In this document: piece by piece, positions 1 to 8,877 of the stretch | Position numbering within the stretch: position 1 is the first letter of the stretch | Layout of the letters: every line of letters starts with the position of its first letter | Assembly (NCBI GenBank): GCA_029551285.1 | Contig: JAKPFT010000082.1 | Coordinates: forward strand, 1 to 47,854 | Source: a bacterium | GTDB lineage: Bacteria; Ratteibacteria; UBA8468; B48-G9; DSTR01 | Direction: 5' to 3' | Length of the DNA: 47,854 nt | Made by a program: the position numbers and the translations under genes | The notes under the pieces: generated by a model | What the model saw: only the letters and a program-made list of their open reading frames with translations | What the model was told of the DNA's origin: nothing | Database searches by the model: none

Positions 1-103
1 TCCCATACTTCTTTGCCAGCGCATACGCCGAAAGATTACTCTCCTTTATCGCTTGCCTTATCGCTATTGTCGTGGTTGCATTTCTGTGTAATCTTATTTC
101 CAT
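1..103 (-). CDS. IS481-family transposase, N-terminal fragment (partial at window start)
   Basis: Reading the minus strand from the ATG at 101-103 gives 34 codons with no stop before the window edge. The protein starts MEIRLHRNATTTIAIRQAI and continues to SAYALAKKYG. This resembles the 'LHKNARTTPAIR...LAKKYG' start of one IS481-family transposase subgroup, where this stretch is the first half of a helix-turn-helix DNA-binding domain. The catalytic DDE domain would lie outside the window. It sits about 40 bases inside the putative terminal repeat, as expected for such elements. Family assignment rests on this short segment only. Confidence 0.6.
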   Translation of the reverse strand, partial: MEIRLHRNATTTIAIRQAIKESNLSAYALAKKYG

Positions 104-141
104 GTCGGGTATTTTACAACTTAACCTATCGTTAGTCAACA
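1..141 (-). mobile_element. IS481-type insertion sequence, left part cut by window edge
   Basis: The minus strand reads TGTTGACTAACGATAGG starting at about 141, which has the TGT-start typical of IS481-family terminal repeats. A transposase N-terminus begins 38 bases further in and runs off the window. The outer boundary at 141 is inferred from the TGTT start only; the other end of the element is not in the window, so neither the paired repeat nor a target duplication can be checked. Positions 142-201, between this element and the stop of the next gene, hold no gene that I can see. Confidence 0.5.
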
Positions 142-201
142 TTTAGGCTTTTTCTTTGAGGAGTGTCAAACCTTCCGGCGGGAAAATGGCTACTGTGATT
201 C

Positions 202-3200
202 CTACTGGCGTCCCGGCAAAGCCTTGACGATGGATTCATCAAACTTAAACCTGATCTTCAGATAGGGCCCTTTTCCCTGGTAACTGTCTCCCACCAGGTC
301 AGTGTCAAAATCATCAAAGGAATACCCCAGAGACAGCCAGACATTCTTAATCAGCCGATACCCCACCTCCATACTGCCACCCACCATAAGACTGTGGGCC
401 AGCCGGGAGCGGAGAAGACGCGCTTCCAGTGCGAAATCAAATCTATCCGTGATATCCCGGAGAACTCTGCCGGAAATTAAATCGGTGTAGTGGGTAAAAC
501 CACTTTCCAAAGAGAGTTTGCCTGCGTACTTACCTGACCACTGGGTTTGTGCGCTGGTCTGATAATTAACTTCTGCAGAAATAATGTAGGCATTACCCCG
601 GTAACCGGAATCGGTCATCGTGTCTTTATCGTTTTTGAATTCCAGCCGGAGCAGACCGTTAAAACGGTCATCTTCCAGTGGCCGGTAAGCCAGACCCAGC
701 AAGGTTCGACCGGTCCGTCGCTGTCCTGAATCCATATTGTCCAGGAAGAAACGTTGCCGGAAAAGACCGTAAAGGTCCGACTTCAACCGGTAAGCTGCTC
801 CGACTTCTCCCAGGTAGGTATCTTCTGAGCTCTGATGGCGGTATTCCAGACGACCGGTCAGCTTCAGATTATCGGCCGGCAGATATTCCACCCCCGTGGC
901 CACTGCCAGACCATCAGGCTGTTCCTGCCGCTCGCGGCCACTGACCGTGGTCAAATTTTCTATCCGGATATCTCCGGTAATGTCCGGACCTAAAAGGAAG
1001 CGATTGCGCAGACCGATGGCCTGCTGATTTCTGCCTCCATCAAGACCGTCGCTCAACCGGTATTCATTGAAAGCCACAGTATTGCGAAACACCTCGGCCT
1101 CCACACCCAGCGCCGTTCGCATTTCCGTCCGACCGGCGTACTGGCCATACTGCTGTCGCAGATATAACTTCCGGTTTTTCTCCAAACGGTAATCCACACC
1201 AAACTGGCTGATGACATCTTCCGTAGAAAGAAAATTTTGCCGGTGTTCCAGAGAGAGAGAAAAGTCGGAACTCAGTTGCCGTTCCACCCGGAAGCGGACC
1301 GCGGTAGAACGCTCCGGAATATCTTCCCTGATGTCAAAGGGAAACCGGCTATTCGGGTCCGGCGGGGCCACATAGGTACCTCTTGCTGTTTCATGATAGA
1401 ACTCTATCAGAAAGCTGGTCGGCCCGCTTTTCTTTTCCAGCCCAAGACCAGCGTACCGGTGTTTCATCTGATTAAGGGTATCATCTTCCTGCAGTGTTCT
1501 GCCGCGGAGAGTTAGTGAATTGTTAAGCAGATAGGCAACATCCAGACTGTATTTGCGCATGCCTCTCATCGCGTCAATAGCTGATAGATTCCCAAACCAG
1601 GTGCCTGTTTCGCGATAGTGTGCCAGTAAAGACAGCTTCTCGGTCGGATGGCTTTCCAGATTGACCATCCATCCCCCGTCACTCTTTGGCGCCAGGACAC
1701 CGGCTTCTTCAAAAAGAGACCTGCTCCTGGCCCATTCAGCCTTAAGCACCGTCTTCCCCGGCAGACGCAACGTTAAATCGGCCCCCGACAGCAAATAATC
1801 TGAGATTTCGTTCTCTTCCCTGATGGCCGTGAGGCCCACCTCAATCCATGGTTGAACCTTCACCAGGGCTCTGGTTCCGTAAAGATAATGAGACTGACCA
1901 CCTGAAGTTTCATAACTGACCACAATGAAAACAGGATTGAAATCACTATCATGACTGGGAACAGGCTCTTTGAAAAGGATACCCCCTGAATCGTAGTCAA
2001 CCACATAATCTGTTCCCCTTACCCGTCCTTCCCGTTTCAGAACTCTCTCGGTCTGTCTTCGGTCCCTTGTTTCTATCACGACCAGTTCGCTCCCTTCCAC
2101 CACCGGGACACCGGAAAGGTAATAGTATCCGGAAATGCCCCTTCCGGGGATAGCCTCCATCTTTTGGGTCTGGTCGGTCCGGCTGGCAAAAGCCTTAACC
2201 TGCACTTTTTTTGTTTTTACTTCGGTTTTAATCCCGGTCAGGGTTCGCGTAAACGCCGTTAGAACCGTATCTGAAAAATCTGTGCGGATATCTCCGTACA
2301 TCAAGTAAGACCGATTTCTATCAAGACGGACGTAGAGTTTCTCCCGGGACAGAGCCTCAAAACCGAGCCGGCTCTCATCGCCGTAAATGGGATACAGTTC
2401 ATCTGATTCCGTGTTAATCAGACGGTGGTTGAAGTAATCGGGAGTGCTCTCCTTGTGGGAATCGTAAGACGCTGTCAGAAGAATGTCCTGACTGACCTTT
2501 CCCTTGAGGAAGAAGGCGCCCCGGCCCCCGGCATACCAGTTTTCGCGGAACCACCGCTCTTTTCTGAGGAATTCAGTATCTCCACTTTTCTGGCCGTGTC
2601 CCACGGTAATCTCACCCAGACCCACCAGGAAAAGATTTCTCAAATGCGGGGCGAAGAAAATTTTCCGCGTCTCCTGCAGCTGGTCGTAACCGACCACAAT
2701 GGTGGCTTCACCTGGCTGAAGAGGCGCCCGAAGGTAAAACCGGGCCACGCCGTCAACACAGGCTACCTGAAAACCACTTTCCCCCGGGTCAGCATCCTGA
2801 CCGACAAGTTCACCGCTGGTAGTCTCCACCGTAAGAAATCCTGGATAATTGACACGGTATCCGCCTTGGTCCACCACCCACGCTTCTATCTTCAACAGGG
2901 ATGTGCCATCAGCGGGAAACTCTTTCTGCTCCGGTTGAATGACAATCCCTTGCGGCCGACCGACGCAGATCACGGTAATCTCCTGACTGGCTCTGACATT
3001 ACCGAAATCGTCCCGGACTTCTGCCCCCAACCAGTTTTTTTCCCCGGCCACCAGCCGCAGACCGATAAACTCGGCCAGACATACTTTGCCTTCGTGATTT
3101 TCTATCTTCTGCCCGATACTTTCTTTACCTACCGGCTTACCGTTGAGAAAAAGGTTCAGGCTTGCACCCAGAGGAAATTTAACCATTACCCTTAAGGTAT

Positions 3201-6200
3201 CACCTGAGATAATCTCCCCGTTTTCAGGGGTCAGAAAAGCCAGATCCGGACTCATGGTTAAAATTTGTTTTTCCATAGTCAGCGGCGGGGACTTGCTCAC
3301 AGAAGAGATACCACTATTTCCGGAAGACCTGACTCTTTGCTCATCTTCAGCCGGACCACTGCGACCGGTTTTGCTGTCTGCACAAAGGGAACTGCCCTGA
3401 GAGTTCTGCGGCAAAGATGGGGAAGCACCGACTTCCCCCACCTTCTCTTTTTCGGGGTAGACAATCCGGTCTTTAAGGTAGTAGCCTTTTCTGATTATCG
3501 CCTCTGGAAACATCTTCCTGATTTCTTCCAGGACAGAGGAAAGTTCATCATTTCCTTTAGCCACGCCGACCCTGAGGACATAGTTTTCGCCGATACGTTC
3601 CACCCGAACATAAGAAAAACCACGTTTTTCCAGTTTTTTTGCCCCGGCACAGGCTGACTCAAACCCCGTTTTGGGATAAGAAGCCACCTGGATGGTAACA
3701 ATCGTAGCACTCTCTTTTTCATTTGAAACCAGAGGGAAGTTCACCTTAAGCAATCCGTGGGCCGGCAGGTCAACAAACTGGGAAGTGGCACTTCCGGCAT
3801 ACCGATTACTTTTTCCCCGAGGAGTAAGCCCTGGCGGTAAGCTGGTTTTGTCCAGACGCAAAACATGGGTGCCCGGGACCACTCCGGGAAAGGAATATTT
3901 ACCATTGTTATCAGTAACCACGCGGCTGCCATCCTCCAGGAAAAGAACTACGCCGCCAAGACCGACTTCCTCCTTCTGCTGAACTCCGTCGCTATTAATG
4001 TCCAGGAAAACCTTGCCAATGATTGTGCCGCGACTGGTGAAGACGCCCTCGTTAATTTTCACCTTGCAGGCCACCGGGAGTGAAACTACCCGTTGACCGA
4101 GGCTGGAGCCCCGGGCCAGGACGACATTGCGACCATCTCCCCGCTGACTGTCCACACCCACCGCCACACTGTAACTGATTTTTACGGAATCGCCAGGCTG
4201 AATGGTCCCCAGGGACCAAATCAGCGTGCGAGATTCCCCTGTTGTCGGCTCTCCAAGTACCCCGGTATCTCCGGAAGTGGAACCTCGTACATAGCCAAAA
4301 CCGTGTGGCAAGGTGTCCACCACTTCCACAGAGGAAACAACAACTGCCCCGGTATTGGTAACCTCCACGGTATAGCGCACCAGGTCACCTATGGCCGCAC
4401 TCTGACGGTTAGCAGTTTTGGTAACCCTCAGGGTACTGAGCGGCGGGTCAACCGGGATATCAAAATTAACCGGCGGCATCCCGGCCACAAGCGTGAAATC
4501 TTTTCCGTAGGAAGCCTCCACCACCCGGTACCCGGAGGGCAGCTGGTCCTGGGAAACCGCGGAAGGAAAGGTATAGCCAGATGGAGGAATAACTTTGAAG
4601 CAATAGTTCCCTGGAGGAACAAAGAGAAAAGCAAACCGGCCGTCAGCGCCGGTGATCACCTGGTTGGGCTGACCGGCTGGCAAATCGGCTGGACTTACCG
4701 GAGTGTTCGTACCACCGTAGCAAAGAATCACCGTGGCACCAGCCACAGGGGTACCGGTGGCTGCATCAAAAACAACTCCAAAGGGATCAATGTAAGCCTC
4801 AGCCGGGACAGCCGTCGTTCCGTCAACCGGGTCGGTATAATCCGCTCGCAGATGGGTATCCGCTACGCCCCATGTCTGCCTTTGAAAACTACCGAGGAAG
4901 ACACCGCTGTCAGGGCCACTTTCTGTAAGAACAAGCTGGGCTGTCTCTCCAGCCGTCTCATTAGTAACAACCACCAGAACTGTTTCCGCCCTGGCGGAAT
5001 CAAGATTCTGGTCAGGGTCCAGTACCCGCACATAAATATAGCCGCCAGTCTGTAAGTCTTCAGCCTGATAAAAACCAGTCCTGTTGCCCGTGCTATCAAG
5101 AAACTCAACACTTCCGGCCGTGCGACCAGAAATAAAAACGGTAGCCGTAGCCCTCAATTCTCCAGCTTCCAGCGTCTCGGCCACTGCTGTATTTTCCAGA
5201 CTCGTGTTGGCCGGGAAGGAAACCGGCACCTGGATTGTCAGGTGGAGGCTGCGACTCTCACCGACTTCCACTGTTCCCAGATTCCAGATGACGCTGCCTC
5301 CCGAGAAAACGCCGCCTGCATCAGCGCTCACAAAAGCGGTGCCTCCGGCAAGAGCGTCCCTGACTACCACTCCATGAAGCGGTATCAGTCCGGAGTTGGA
5401 AAGGTCAAGTGTGTAGGTGATGCTGCTGCCGGCTCTCACTGTCTGCGCCTGCGCTTTCTTGGAAAAAATAAAGGAAGCCTGCCGGGAAACGATGGCCGTC
5501 ACCGTGTTGGATGCTGCCTGTCCTGAGCCGCTGAGCAGACAGGCGCTATTGGCAATCACCTGACCCTCCCGGGCTAAGGGCGAGACTGTCACCTCAAAGG
5601 AAACTGAACCTTCAGCTCCTGGCGCCAGTGTTCCCAGGTCCCAGACAACAGTTCGGTCAACCATCACCCCGCCGGAGGTGACTGAACCGGGGACATAAGC
5701 CGTGCCTTCCGGCAGATTATCTCTGAGCTGCACGCTGGTAGCCGGCGCATTTCCACGATTTCTGTAATGGACTGTGTAGGTAAGTGTGCCGCCGGGCCTG
5801 ACCGCTGCCAGGCTCTGCGTCTTACTTAATTCTAAGTTGGCGCTCACCCCGACAGTGGTGGCAAGACTGCCCCGGACGGACGCCTCTGTGCTGGTAAGAG
5901 AAAATTCGTTGACGACCTGACTTCCTGTCTGAATGACCGACGGGTCCCCTGAAGGATAGTCAGACGAGGTTTTAACCCGGACAGTGACCGAGACCGAGCC
6001 ATAGCCACCAGCAGGAAGGGTCCCGAGAGCCCAGGTAACGGTGCCCCCGGCGGGTGGCCCGGGAGTGTAAATTCCACCGGCTGTGGCAGATTGAAAGACC
6101 ACGTAGTCAGAAAGCTGGTCAACTAAAATCAGATTGCTGGCGGCAGCGTTACCGGTGTTTTCATAATGGAGCGTGTAGGTGAGCAGCGCGCCCATCGCCA

Positions 6201-6471
6201 CCGGATCAGAACTTGCCTGCTTGCTAATCTTCAGGACAACGCCTGCGGAGACCGGTGTCTGAACACTGGCCGTTACCCGCGGTAAAGCGTTCCCACGGGC
6301 ATCCCGGTAATCAACAAACACCGTGTTGACGACAGGAGTTCCGGGCGGGGGAGTGAGAGCCAGAGAAAGACCAGTAGCCAGAAAAAACAGGCTAAAGACA
6401 ATTACTCCCCCCACCCTCTTTCTCCAGAAACAGGAGAGAACTCCTATCATTCTTTTATCCTTTTCAGTCAA
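202..6471 (-). CDS. Giant DUF11-repeat surface protein with SPOR domain and C-terminal outer-membrane barrel-like region
   Basis: This 2089-residue protein has an N-terminal signal/anchor (hydrophobic about 20-40). DUF11 Ig-like repeats lie at about 75-190, 210-330, 335-450 and 679-790. A 'DPDQN...ESGPDSGVF' module lies near 454-560, a carboxypeptidase-regulatory-like fold near 564-650 and an SdrD-B-like module (VFLDINSDGVQQ) near 815-905. A SPOR-like segment (VTIQVASYPKTGF ... YVLRVGVAKG) is at about 925-1005, followed by Ig-like segments. From about 1275 to the C-terminus the sequence is a long run of alternating amphipathic strands typical of outer-membrane barrels, ending in YLKIRFKFDES. 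I infer an outer-membrane-anchored surface protein; SPOR domains of known families bind denuded peptidoglycan. It is the last gene of a four-gene DUF11 operon and overlaps the preceding gene by 8 nt. The exact function is unknown. Confidence 0.8.
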   Translation of the reverse strand: MTEKDKRMIGVLSCFWRKRVGGVIVFSLFFLATGLSLALTPPPGTPVVNTVFVDYRDARGNALPRVTASVQTPVSAGVVLKISKQASSDPVAMGALLTYTLHYENTGNAAASNLILVDQLSDYVVFQSATAGGIYTPGPPAGGTVTWALGTLPAGGYGSVSVTVRVKTSSDYPSGDPSVIQTGSQVVNEFSLTSTEASVRGSLATTVGVSANLELSKTQSLAAVRPGGTLTYTVHYRNRGNAPATSVQLRDNLPEGTAYVPGSVTSGGVMVDRTVVWDLGTLAPGAEGSVSFEVTVSPLAREGQVIANSACLLSGSGQAASNTVTAIVSRQASFIFSKKAQAQTVRAGSSITYTLDLSNSGLIPLHGVVVRDALAGGTAFVSADAGGVFSGGSVIWNLGTVEVGESRSLHLTIQVPVSFPANTSLENTAVAETLEAGELRATATVFISGRTAGSVEFLDSTGNRTGFYQAEDLQTGGYIYVRVLDPDQNLDSARAETVLVVVTNETAGETAQLVLTESGPDSGVFLGSFQRQTWGVADTHLRADYTDPVDGTTAVPAEAYIDPFGVVFDAATGTPVAGATVILCYGGTNTPVSPADLPAGQPNQVITGADGRFAFLFVPPGNYCFKVIPPSGYTFPSAVSQDQLPSGYRVVEASYGKDFTLVAGMPPVNFDIPVDPPLSTLRVTKTANRQSAAIGDLVRYTVEVTNTGAVVVSSVEVVDTLPHGFGYVRGSTSGDTGVLGEPTTGESRTLIWSLGTIQPGDSVKISYSVAVGVDSQRGDGRNVVLARGSSLGQRVVSLPVACKVKINEGVFTSRGTIIGKVFLDINSDGVQQKEEVGLGGVVLFLEDGSRVVTDNNGKYSFPGVVPGTHVLRLDKTSLPPGLTPRGKSNRYAGSATSQFVDLPAHGLLKVNFPLVSNEKESATIVTIQVASYPKTGFESACAGAKKLEKRGFSYVRVERIGENYVLRVGVAKGNDELSSVLEEIRKMFPEAIIRKGYYLKDRIVYPEKEKVGEVGASPSLPQNSQGSSLCADSKTGRSGPAEDEQRVRSSGNSGISSVSKSPPLTMEKQILTMSPDLAFLTPENGEIISGDTLRVMVKFPLGASLNLFLNGKPVGKESIGQKIENHEGKVCLAEFIGLRLVAGEKNWLGAEVRDDFGNVRASQEITVICVGRPQGIVIQPEQKEFPADGTSLLKIEAWVVDQGGYRVNYPGFLTVETTSGELVGQDADPGESGFQVACVDGVARFYLRAPLQPGEATIVVGYDQLQETRKIFFAPHLRNLFLVGLGEITVGHGQKSGDTEFLRKERWFRENWYAGGRGAFFLKGKVSQDILLTASYDSHKESTPDYFNHRLINTESDELYPIYGDESRLGFEALSREKLYVRLDRNRSYLMYGDIRTDFSDTVLTAFTRTLTGIKTEVKTKKVQVKAFASRTDQTQKMEAIPGRGISGYYYLSGVPVVEGSELVVIETRDRRQTERVLKREGRVRGTDYVVDYDSGGILFKEPVPSHDSDFNPVFIVVSYETSGGQSHYLYGTRALVKVQPWIEVGLTAIREENEISDYLLSGADLTLRLPGKTVLKAEWARSRSLFEEAGVLAPKSDGGWMVNLESHPTEKLSLLAHYRETGTWFGNLSAIDAMRGMRKYSLDVAYLLNNSLTLRGRTLQEDDTLNQMKHRYAGLGLEKKSGPTSFLIEFYHETARGTYVAPPDPNSRFPFDIREDIPERSTAVRFRVERQLSSDFSLSLEHRQNFLSTEDVISQFGVDYRLEKNRKLYLRQQYGQYAGRTEMRTALGVEAEVFRNTVAFNEYRLSDGLDGGRNQQAIGLRNRFLLGPDITGDIRIENLTTVSGRERQEQPDGLAVATGVEYLPADNLKLTGRLEYRHQSSEDTYLGEVGAAYRLKSDLYGLFRQRFFLDNMDSGQRRTGRTLLGLAYRPLEDDRFNGLLRLEFKNDKDTMTDSGYRGNAYIISAEVNYQTSAQTQWSGKYAGKLSLESGFTHYTDLISGRVLRDITDRFDFALEARLLRSRLAHSLMVGGSMEVGYRLIKNVWLSLGYSFDDFDTDLVGDSYQGKGPYLKIRFKFDESIVKALPGRQ

Positions 6472-8221
6472 TCTTCACCTGGAACTGAACCACCCAGGTA
6501 CCACCAGGTCCCAGGTTGATAGCGGCACCGCTTCCGGCAATAACCGCCCTGGAGGTCGCGTCGTATCTGCCGCCATCACCATCGCTGGCGTCGGTCCGCG
6601 GGGTCAATGTGGCTACCGTCGCCCCGGTCTTAATGGAACCGGCCTGATAACTGGTGTACTGCGGAATGATGTCAGAAATCACCACATTGGTAGCGGCGCC
6701 AGAGCCGGTGTTGGTAACAGTGATGGTGTAAGTCAGCACAGTCCCCGGCGGCTGGCTGCCGGTGGGCGTCACTGTCTTGGTTACGGAAAGCACCGGTGCC
6801 GTGACTGTGGTGGTAAGGATTTCCGGGTCTGTCACTGAAGCGTCCCGGGCAGAGGAACCGGTCACCGTGGTCACATCAACTGCGCCGTCAGAACTACCCG
6901 CCGGCACGGTCGCGACAGCCAGAATGCGGATGCTTCCGCCATTGGGTGTCAGAATACCGGTATCTATCTTGCCATCGCCGTTGGTGTCAGTCAGCAGGTA
7001 ATCACCGTTGGTACCGGGGATCCCGTTGGCGTCAACGTCAGCCCAGAAGACCCAGGACCAGGCAGAAGTTGAATTGTAAACCAGGTTAATCCGGTCAGCC
7101 GCATTACCATTGTTGGTTGCGGTGAAACTATAGACAACCTGGTCGCCCGGGTTGTAACTACCGCTTCTGTCCGGGTCAAGCAGAATCGCGGTGTAGTAGC
7201 CGACGGTGGCGCTGGCGGTATTGGTCGTAGCGGTATAGGTCGGGCCGCCAGGCGTCAGATTGTAATGCGCCGTCAGACTGTTGGAAATCTCCGCTCCCTG
7301 CGTGACACCGCTGTTTACCTGAACCTGGAAGTACAACACTCCTCCGGCTCCACCAAGATTGAAGGGTTCCAGTGTCCCCCAGGTTAATTCCACCCGTTTC
7401 GCCCCGGAGTTGTACAGACAGCTGTCGCTATCGGCGGCGTCGGTCTGAGGCACGGCAGTGGCATAGGTCCCGCCGATTGGTCCCAGGCGGATACTACCGG
7501 GCACATAGGTGGTGTTGGCCGGAATATTGTCCACCGCGGTGATATTCAGAGCCGCAGTAGTTCCAAGGTTTTTCCCGGTAATCGCATAGGTAATGACATC
7601 CCCGGGAATTGGACCTCCCGGCCGGTCATAGTAAACCGCCTTGGTCATCTGCATGGCGGCGGCCTGAACTGTGGTGGTGTACTGCCCAAAATCAGACTTG
7701 GTGCCGTCAAACTGAGAGGTGGCTGTCAGCGTTACTACTGAGGTGGCATCCATGGATGCTCCGGTTGGCACCTCAGTAACCACGATTACCGAAAGGTAAC
7801 TGTCGGCATTCAGAGCGCCGGTACTGGTCAGTACAGTGGTCTCACCGGCGTCCAGAATACCGTTTCCGTTGTCGTCCTTGTAGATGGTGGTCGTCCACCC
7901 CTGGTCGTTAACAGCGGTCAGGCTGAAAGTGTCTGTTCCATTACCCAGGTTGTGAATCTGAGCCGCGTAAGAGACGCTGGTGCCGGGAATACCATTTTGA
8001 GCCGCGGTCGGCGGTTGAACATCCACACACGCCACCTGACTGACAGTGGTGGTGACAGTATTGGAGTACACCCTGGGTCGGGCATTTCCGTTGGCGTCCT
8101 GGTAATCAGCGTAAGCCTGGTTGGAAATCACCGTTCCCGCCGGTGTCCCCAGCGCCATCACTGCCGGAGCCACGGTCAGAGAAATCAGGCCGGCTAACAT
8201 CAAACAAACAACTGCTTTCAT
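6464..8221 (-). CDS. Secreted multi-domain DUF11 protein
   Basis: A 585-residue secreted protein from the chosen ATG at 8221, which follows AAAGGAGGTGA by 8 nt and gives a classic signal peptide (MKAVVCLMLAGLISLTVAPA, then VMALG). A longer form starting at 8278 also has an SD (AAAGGAGGAG) and would add 19 charged residues. The mature part holds four Ig-like modules: a first 'SVSYAAQIHNLGNGTDTF' type, a DUF11 module with NIPANTTYVPGS, a 'VVYSFTATNNGNAADR' module, and a final DUF11 (LTYTITVTNTGSGAATNV). Two Asp/Asn-rich loops (DDNGNGILDAGE; DTNGDGKIDTG) look calcium-binding. It ends exactly at a DUF11 terminal strand, with no anchor. The homologous N-terminal phrase 'VDYRDARGNALPRV' of the giant protein is matched here by ADYQDANGNARPRV, which suggests the two share ancestry. 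Role: cell-surface or matrix component, function unknown. Confidence 0.75.
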   Translation of the reverse strand: MKAVVCLMLAGLISLTVAPAVMALGTPAGTVISNQAYADYQDANGNARPRVYSNTVTTTVSQVACVDVQPPTAAQNGIPGTSVSYAAQIHNLGNGTDTFSLTAVNDQGWTTTIYKDDNGNGILDAGETTVLTSTGALNADSYLSVIVVTEVPTGASMDATSVVTLTATSQFDGTKSDFGQYTTTVQAAAMQMTKAVYYDRPGGPIPGDVITYAITGKNLGTTAALNITAVDNIPANTTYVPGSIRLGPIGGTYATAVPQTDAADSDSCLYNSGAKRVELTWGTLEPFNLGGAGGVLYFQVQVNSGVTQGAEISNSLTAHYNLTPGGPTYTATTNTASATVGYYTAILLDPDRSGSYNPGDQVVYSFTATNNGNAADRINLVYNSTSAWSWVFWADVDANGIPGTNGDYLLTDTNGDGKIDTGILTPNGGSIRILAVATVPAGSSDGAVDVTTVTGSSARDASVTDPEILTTTVTAPVLSVTKTVTPTGSQPPGTVLTYTITVTNTGSGAATNVVISDIIPQYTSYQAGSIKTGATVATLTPRTDASDGDGGRYDATSRAVIAGSGAAINLGPGGTWVVQFQVKID

Positions 8222-8332
8222 CCTGGTCTTCACCTCCTTTCGCTGTTTTTGTTCCCTCTTCATTCTTCTCCCTTCCATCCTCTCCTCCTTTCTGTTTTAA
8301 CTTCCTGCGTCGCCGTCCTTATTTGCTGCCAC

Positions 8333-8347
8333 AGCCGGAAGCCGGCT
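8333..8347. other. Small perfect hairpin between two DUF11 genes
   Basis: AGCCGG, loop AAG, CCGGCT lies in the 141-bp gap between the stop of the single-domain DUF11 gene and the start of the next DUF11 gene. It is not followed by a T-run on the minus strand, so it is not a convincing terminator. It could be an mRNA processing or stability hairpin that sets different expression levels within the operon, but this is inference from position only. Confidence 0.25.
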
Positions 8348-8362
8348 TATGGCTTTCCGGAT

Positions 8363-8857
8363 TCATTTCACCTTCACCTTGAAAGTGACACTGCCAGACT
8401 GTCCTGGAGCCACGGGCTTCTTCAACAGCCACTGAACATGGGTGTACATCTCAGGCGTGGCTTCTTTTTCTTCTCTGGTACCATCCTTCTTCGTCACCAG
8501 ATACTTCGCCGGATACTTCTGGAAGAGTTTACCGCCATCAATACTGAAAAGAACCTCAGCCTCCTTCCCTCCGGCGCTTTCCAGCACATACACGGTCCCT
8601 TCAGGAATGGCATCAACGATGGTGGCGTTTTTAGCCTGGCTGCGGCCCTGGTTGGTATAAACGATTGTGTACAGAAGAATATCGCCGCCAGCGGCCTTGT
8701 CCACCGGAAGATACCTGGTGACCAGTTTCCCTTCCTCCTGAACCTTCATCTCCTTTTCCACCCTGATGACCAGCGATAGTTTGGGTTGTTCTTCCTGAGC
8801 CAGAAGCCAGACGGTCCCTGCGAGAAAAAGTACCGTCATCAATACCCTTTTCATCAT
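8363..8857 (-). CDS. Small secreted single-DUF11-domain protein
   Basis: A 164-residue protein with a clear signal peptide (MMKRVLMTVLFLAGTVWLLAQ) followed by one DUF11-type Ig-like domain (about 28-164; key phrase LLYTIVYTNQGRSQAKNATI, then AIPEGTVYV). It ends in the typical last strand GSVTFKVKVK. The start is supported by GGAGGTG just upstream of the ATG. It lies 20 nt downstream of the 609-residue DUF11 gene and shares its promoter, so it is probably secreted together with its neighbours. A single-domain form beside multi-domain forms suggests a subunit or accessory piece. No catalytic residues are apparent. Confidence 0.72.
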   Translation of the reverse strand: MMKRVLMTVLFLAGTVWLLAQEEQPKLSLVIRVEKEMKVQEEGKLVTRYLPVDKAAGGDILLYTIVYTNQGRSQAKNATIVDAIPEGTVYVLESAGGKEAEVLFSIDGGKLFQKYPAKYLVTKKDGTREEKEATPEMYTHVQWLLKKPVAPGQSGSVTFKVKVK

Positions 8858-8877
8858 CGCACCTCCAGGTTAAAGTT

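Noticed and set aside
142-201. Terminator after the giant DUF11 gene
   Set aside because: Only a 4-bp TTCC/GGAA pairing and no T-run on the minus strand.
4093-5055. 320-codon open frame on the plus strand
   Set aside because: It lies opposite the DUF11 repeats of the giant gene, whose repetitive composition keeps the opposite strand open. No family features.
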